A stretch of DNA of 64,000 nucleotides, from NCBI GenBank assembly GCA_006937955.1, contig SSNP01000001.1, positions 11,739,340 to 11,803,339 on the forward strand, given 5' to 3'. The notes under the pieces were generated by a model. It did not search any database. It was not told the DNA's origin and worked only from the letters and a program-made list of their open reading frames with translations. A program made the position numbers and the translations under genes. The stretch is from Pachypanchax playfairii. Taxonomy: Eukaryota; Chordata; Actinopteri; Cyprinodontiformes; Aplocheilidae. Positions 63,219 through 64,000 of this stretch are shown here, piece after piece; position 1 is the first letter of the stretch; the number at the start of each line of letters is the position of its first letter.

Positions 63219-64000
63219 TGTGAGGATCTCTGCTGCTGGTGGTGGTGTTTGGTACTAATTGTTTTGCAGGGCGTGGCAGCAGACGATCAGTGAAGACAGG
63301 TGTGGATCATTACCCAGCTCAGGAGAGCTGGGTACTTAAGCAGAGGAGGAACAAGAGACAGACGCCAGTTTGTTCCACTACATTTCGTGGTAACAGAGTG
63401 GCCTGTGATTATCGACCAGAGCATTTATAGCAGTATTTAACCTGCCCTCTCTATCCTTGTGTTTAGCCCGCTGTCCTGGAGCTCCTCTCCCGACTGCAGA
63501 ACCTCAGCGTGGTAATCGACCCGCTCACCGTGAGGATTGGCTTCACCCTGGAACGTACTAGAGCTCCGTTGCGGTGTTACGCGACCAGCTCTCTCCCTCT
63601 GGCTCCCTGTCTGTCTCTGGCTTCCTCTGATCCACACCTTCCCGGTCAACACGCTGCTGTCACCCCTGCTGCAGTCACGTCTGCACATACAGCACCCGGA
63701 CCCGGATTTCCTACCACGAACATCGACAGCCTGGATCACCACCCCTGCGGCAGCATCCTCGGATCTCTCCTCACACCCGGACGTCAAACACGATTCCGTG
63801 AGTTAAGCGAGCACGATCCCCGCACACCGCAGCTGGTATCTCAGCCTGTCACTAACCTCTCTCTCTCTCACAACCCAGGACCGTTCCTGTCCCGCACCAG
63901 TCCCGTCCTGAGTTTCATCGTTCATGTTCAATATTCACGTGTGTGTAAATTGGAGCACTGTACTATATTAAACACTGTTAACACTGAAAGCTGTTTCCTC
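63219..64000 (+). mobile_element. LTR or LTR-element start, running off the window
   Basis: From TGTGAGGATCTCTGCTGC the sequence looks like the start of a fish LTR, with GGGTACTTAAGCAGAGG about 110 bp in, where a promoter is expected. Open frames here are unmatched. The far end is outside the window, so I cannot tell a solo LTR from a full element. It directly follows the 5' side of the L1-like LINE. Confidence 0.5.

Noticed and set aside
63437..63806. Frames on both strands near the right edge
   Set aside because: They lie in what looks like LTR sequence; no gag or pol motif is seen.
1..64000. Search for a wholly new system (defence island, novel operon, programmed element)
   Set aside because: Nearly all structure is explained by known transposon classes plus one host gene; remaining gaps show no conserved organisation.

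Overview
The window is animal DNA, almost certainly from a ray-finned (teleost) fish. It is AT-leaning, has GT-AG introns, and is packed with transposon families that co-occur in teleosts: three Tc1 families, Kolobok/TTAA, PIF/Harbinger, hAT, DIRS, Ty3/gypsy, and L2-like, Rex1/Babar-like, L1/Tx1-like and I/Nimb-like LINEs. I see no prokaryotic operons, CRISPR arrays, or rRNA or tRNA genes.

One host gene can be recovered. Seven small exons on the minus strand, at 45948-45974, 38153-38194, 37974-38063, 37081-37128, 36747-36842, 22352-22414 and 21189-21314, join in frame with GT-AG boundaries. They encode the N-terminus, the first EH domain and the start of the second EH domain of an EPS15-family endocytic adaptor, best matching eps15l1. 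The gene starts near 46 kb and runs leftwards. Its introns (7.8 kb, 14.3 kb, and one that leaves the recognised region) hold most of the mobile DNA. I did not find the exons after 21189; they may lie outside the window.

Layout. 1-4 kb: internally deleted DIRS element, then an L2-like fragment split by a hAT MITE. 4-6.2 kb: a degenerate THAP-like exon pair. 6.2-9.1 kb: 3' half of a Ty3/gypsy element. 9.1-13.2 kb: L2-like LINE interrupted by a Harbinger element. 13.4-15 kb: Tc1 family A. 15-16.3 kb: degenerate tandem array holding a solo LTR. 17-18.6 kb: Tc1 family B with a rearranged left end. 19.1-20 kb: Kolobok-like THAP fragment. 21.5-22.3 kb: minisatellite beside an eps15l1 exon. 23-29.6 kb: an RTE-like LINE split by an L1-like LINE, itself carrying a Harbinger/MADF insertion. 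30-33.6 kb: inverted duplication around an intact Tc1 family C copy and an L2-like fragment. 33.6-36.6 kb: ZBED-type hAT holding a Harbinger piece, which holds a Kolobok MITE. 38.4-44 kb: Harbinger, two Kolobok-type elements and a hAT. 46.6-51.2 kb: L1-like and I-like LINEs. 51.2-55.6 kb: hAT pieces and a coding minisatellite. 56.4-59.7 kb: Rex1-like LINE with a long open reading frame. 59.7-63.2 kb: L1-like LINE broken by two solo LTRs. 63.2 kb to end: start of another LTR.

Most transposon genes are broken. Exceptions with long uninterrupted frames are the Tc1 family C transposase (340 aa), the Tc1 family B transposase (346 aa from the likely start) and the Rex1-like polyprotein (937 aa). 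I found no clearly novel biological system. The most unusual items are structural: the inverted duplication at 30-33.6 kb, the Tc1 copy whose left end is a copy of its right end, and the 12-residue repeat in a hAT reading frame. All family names rest on reading motifs by eye, without database searches.
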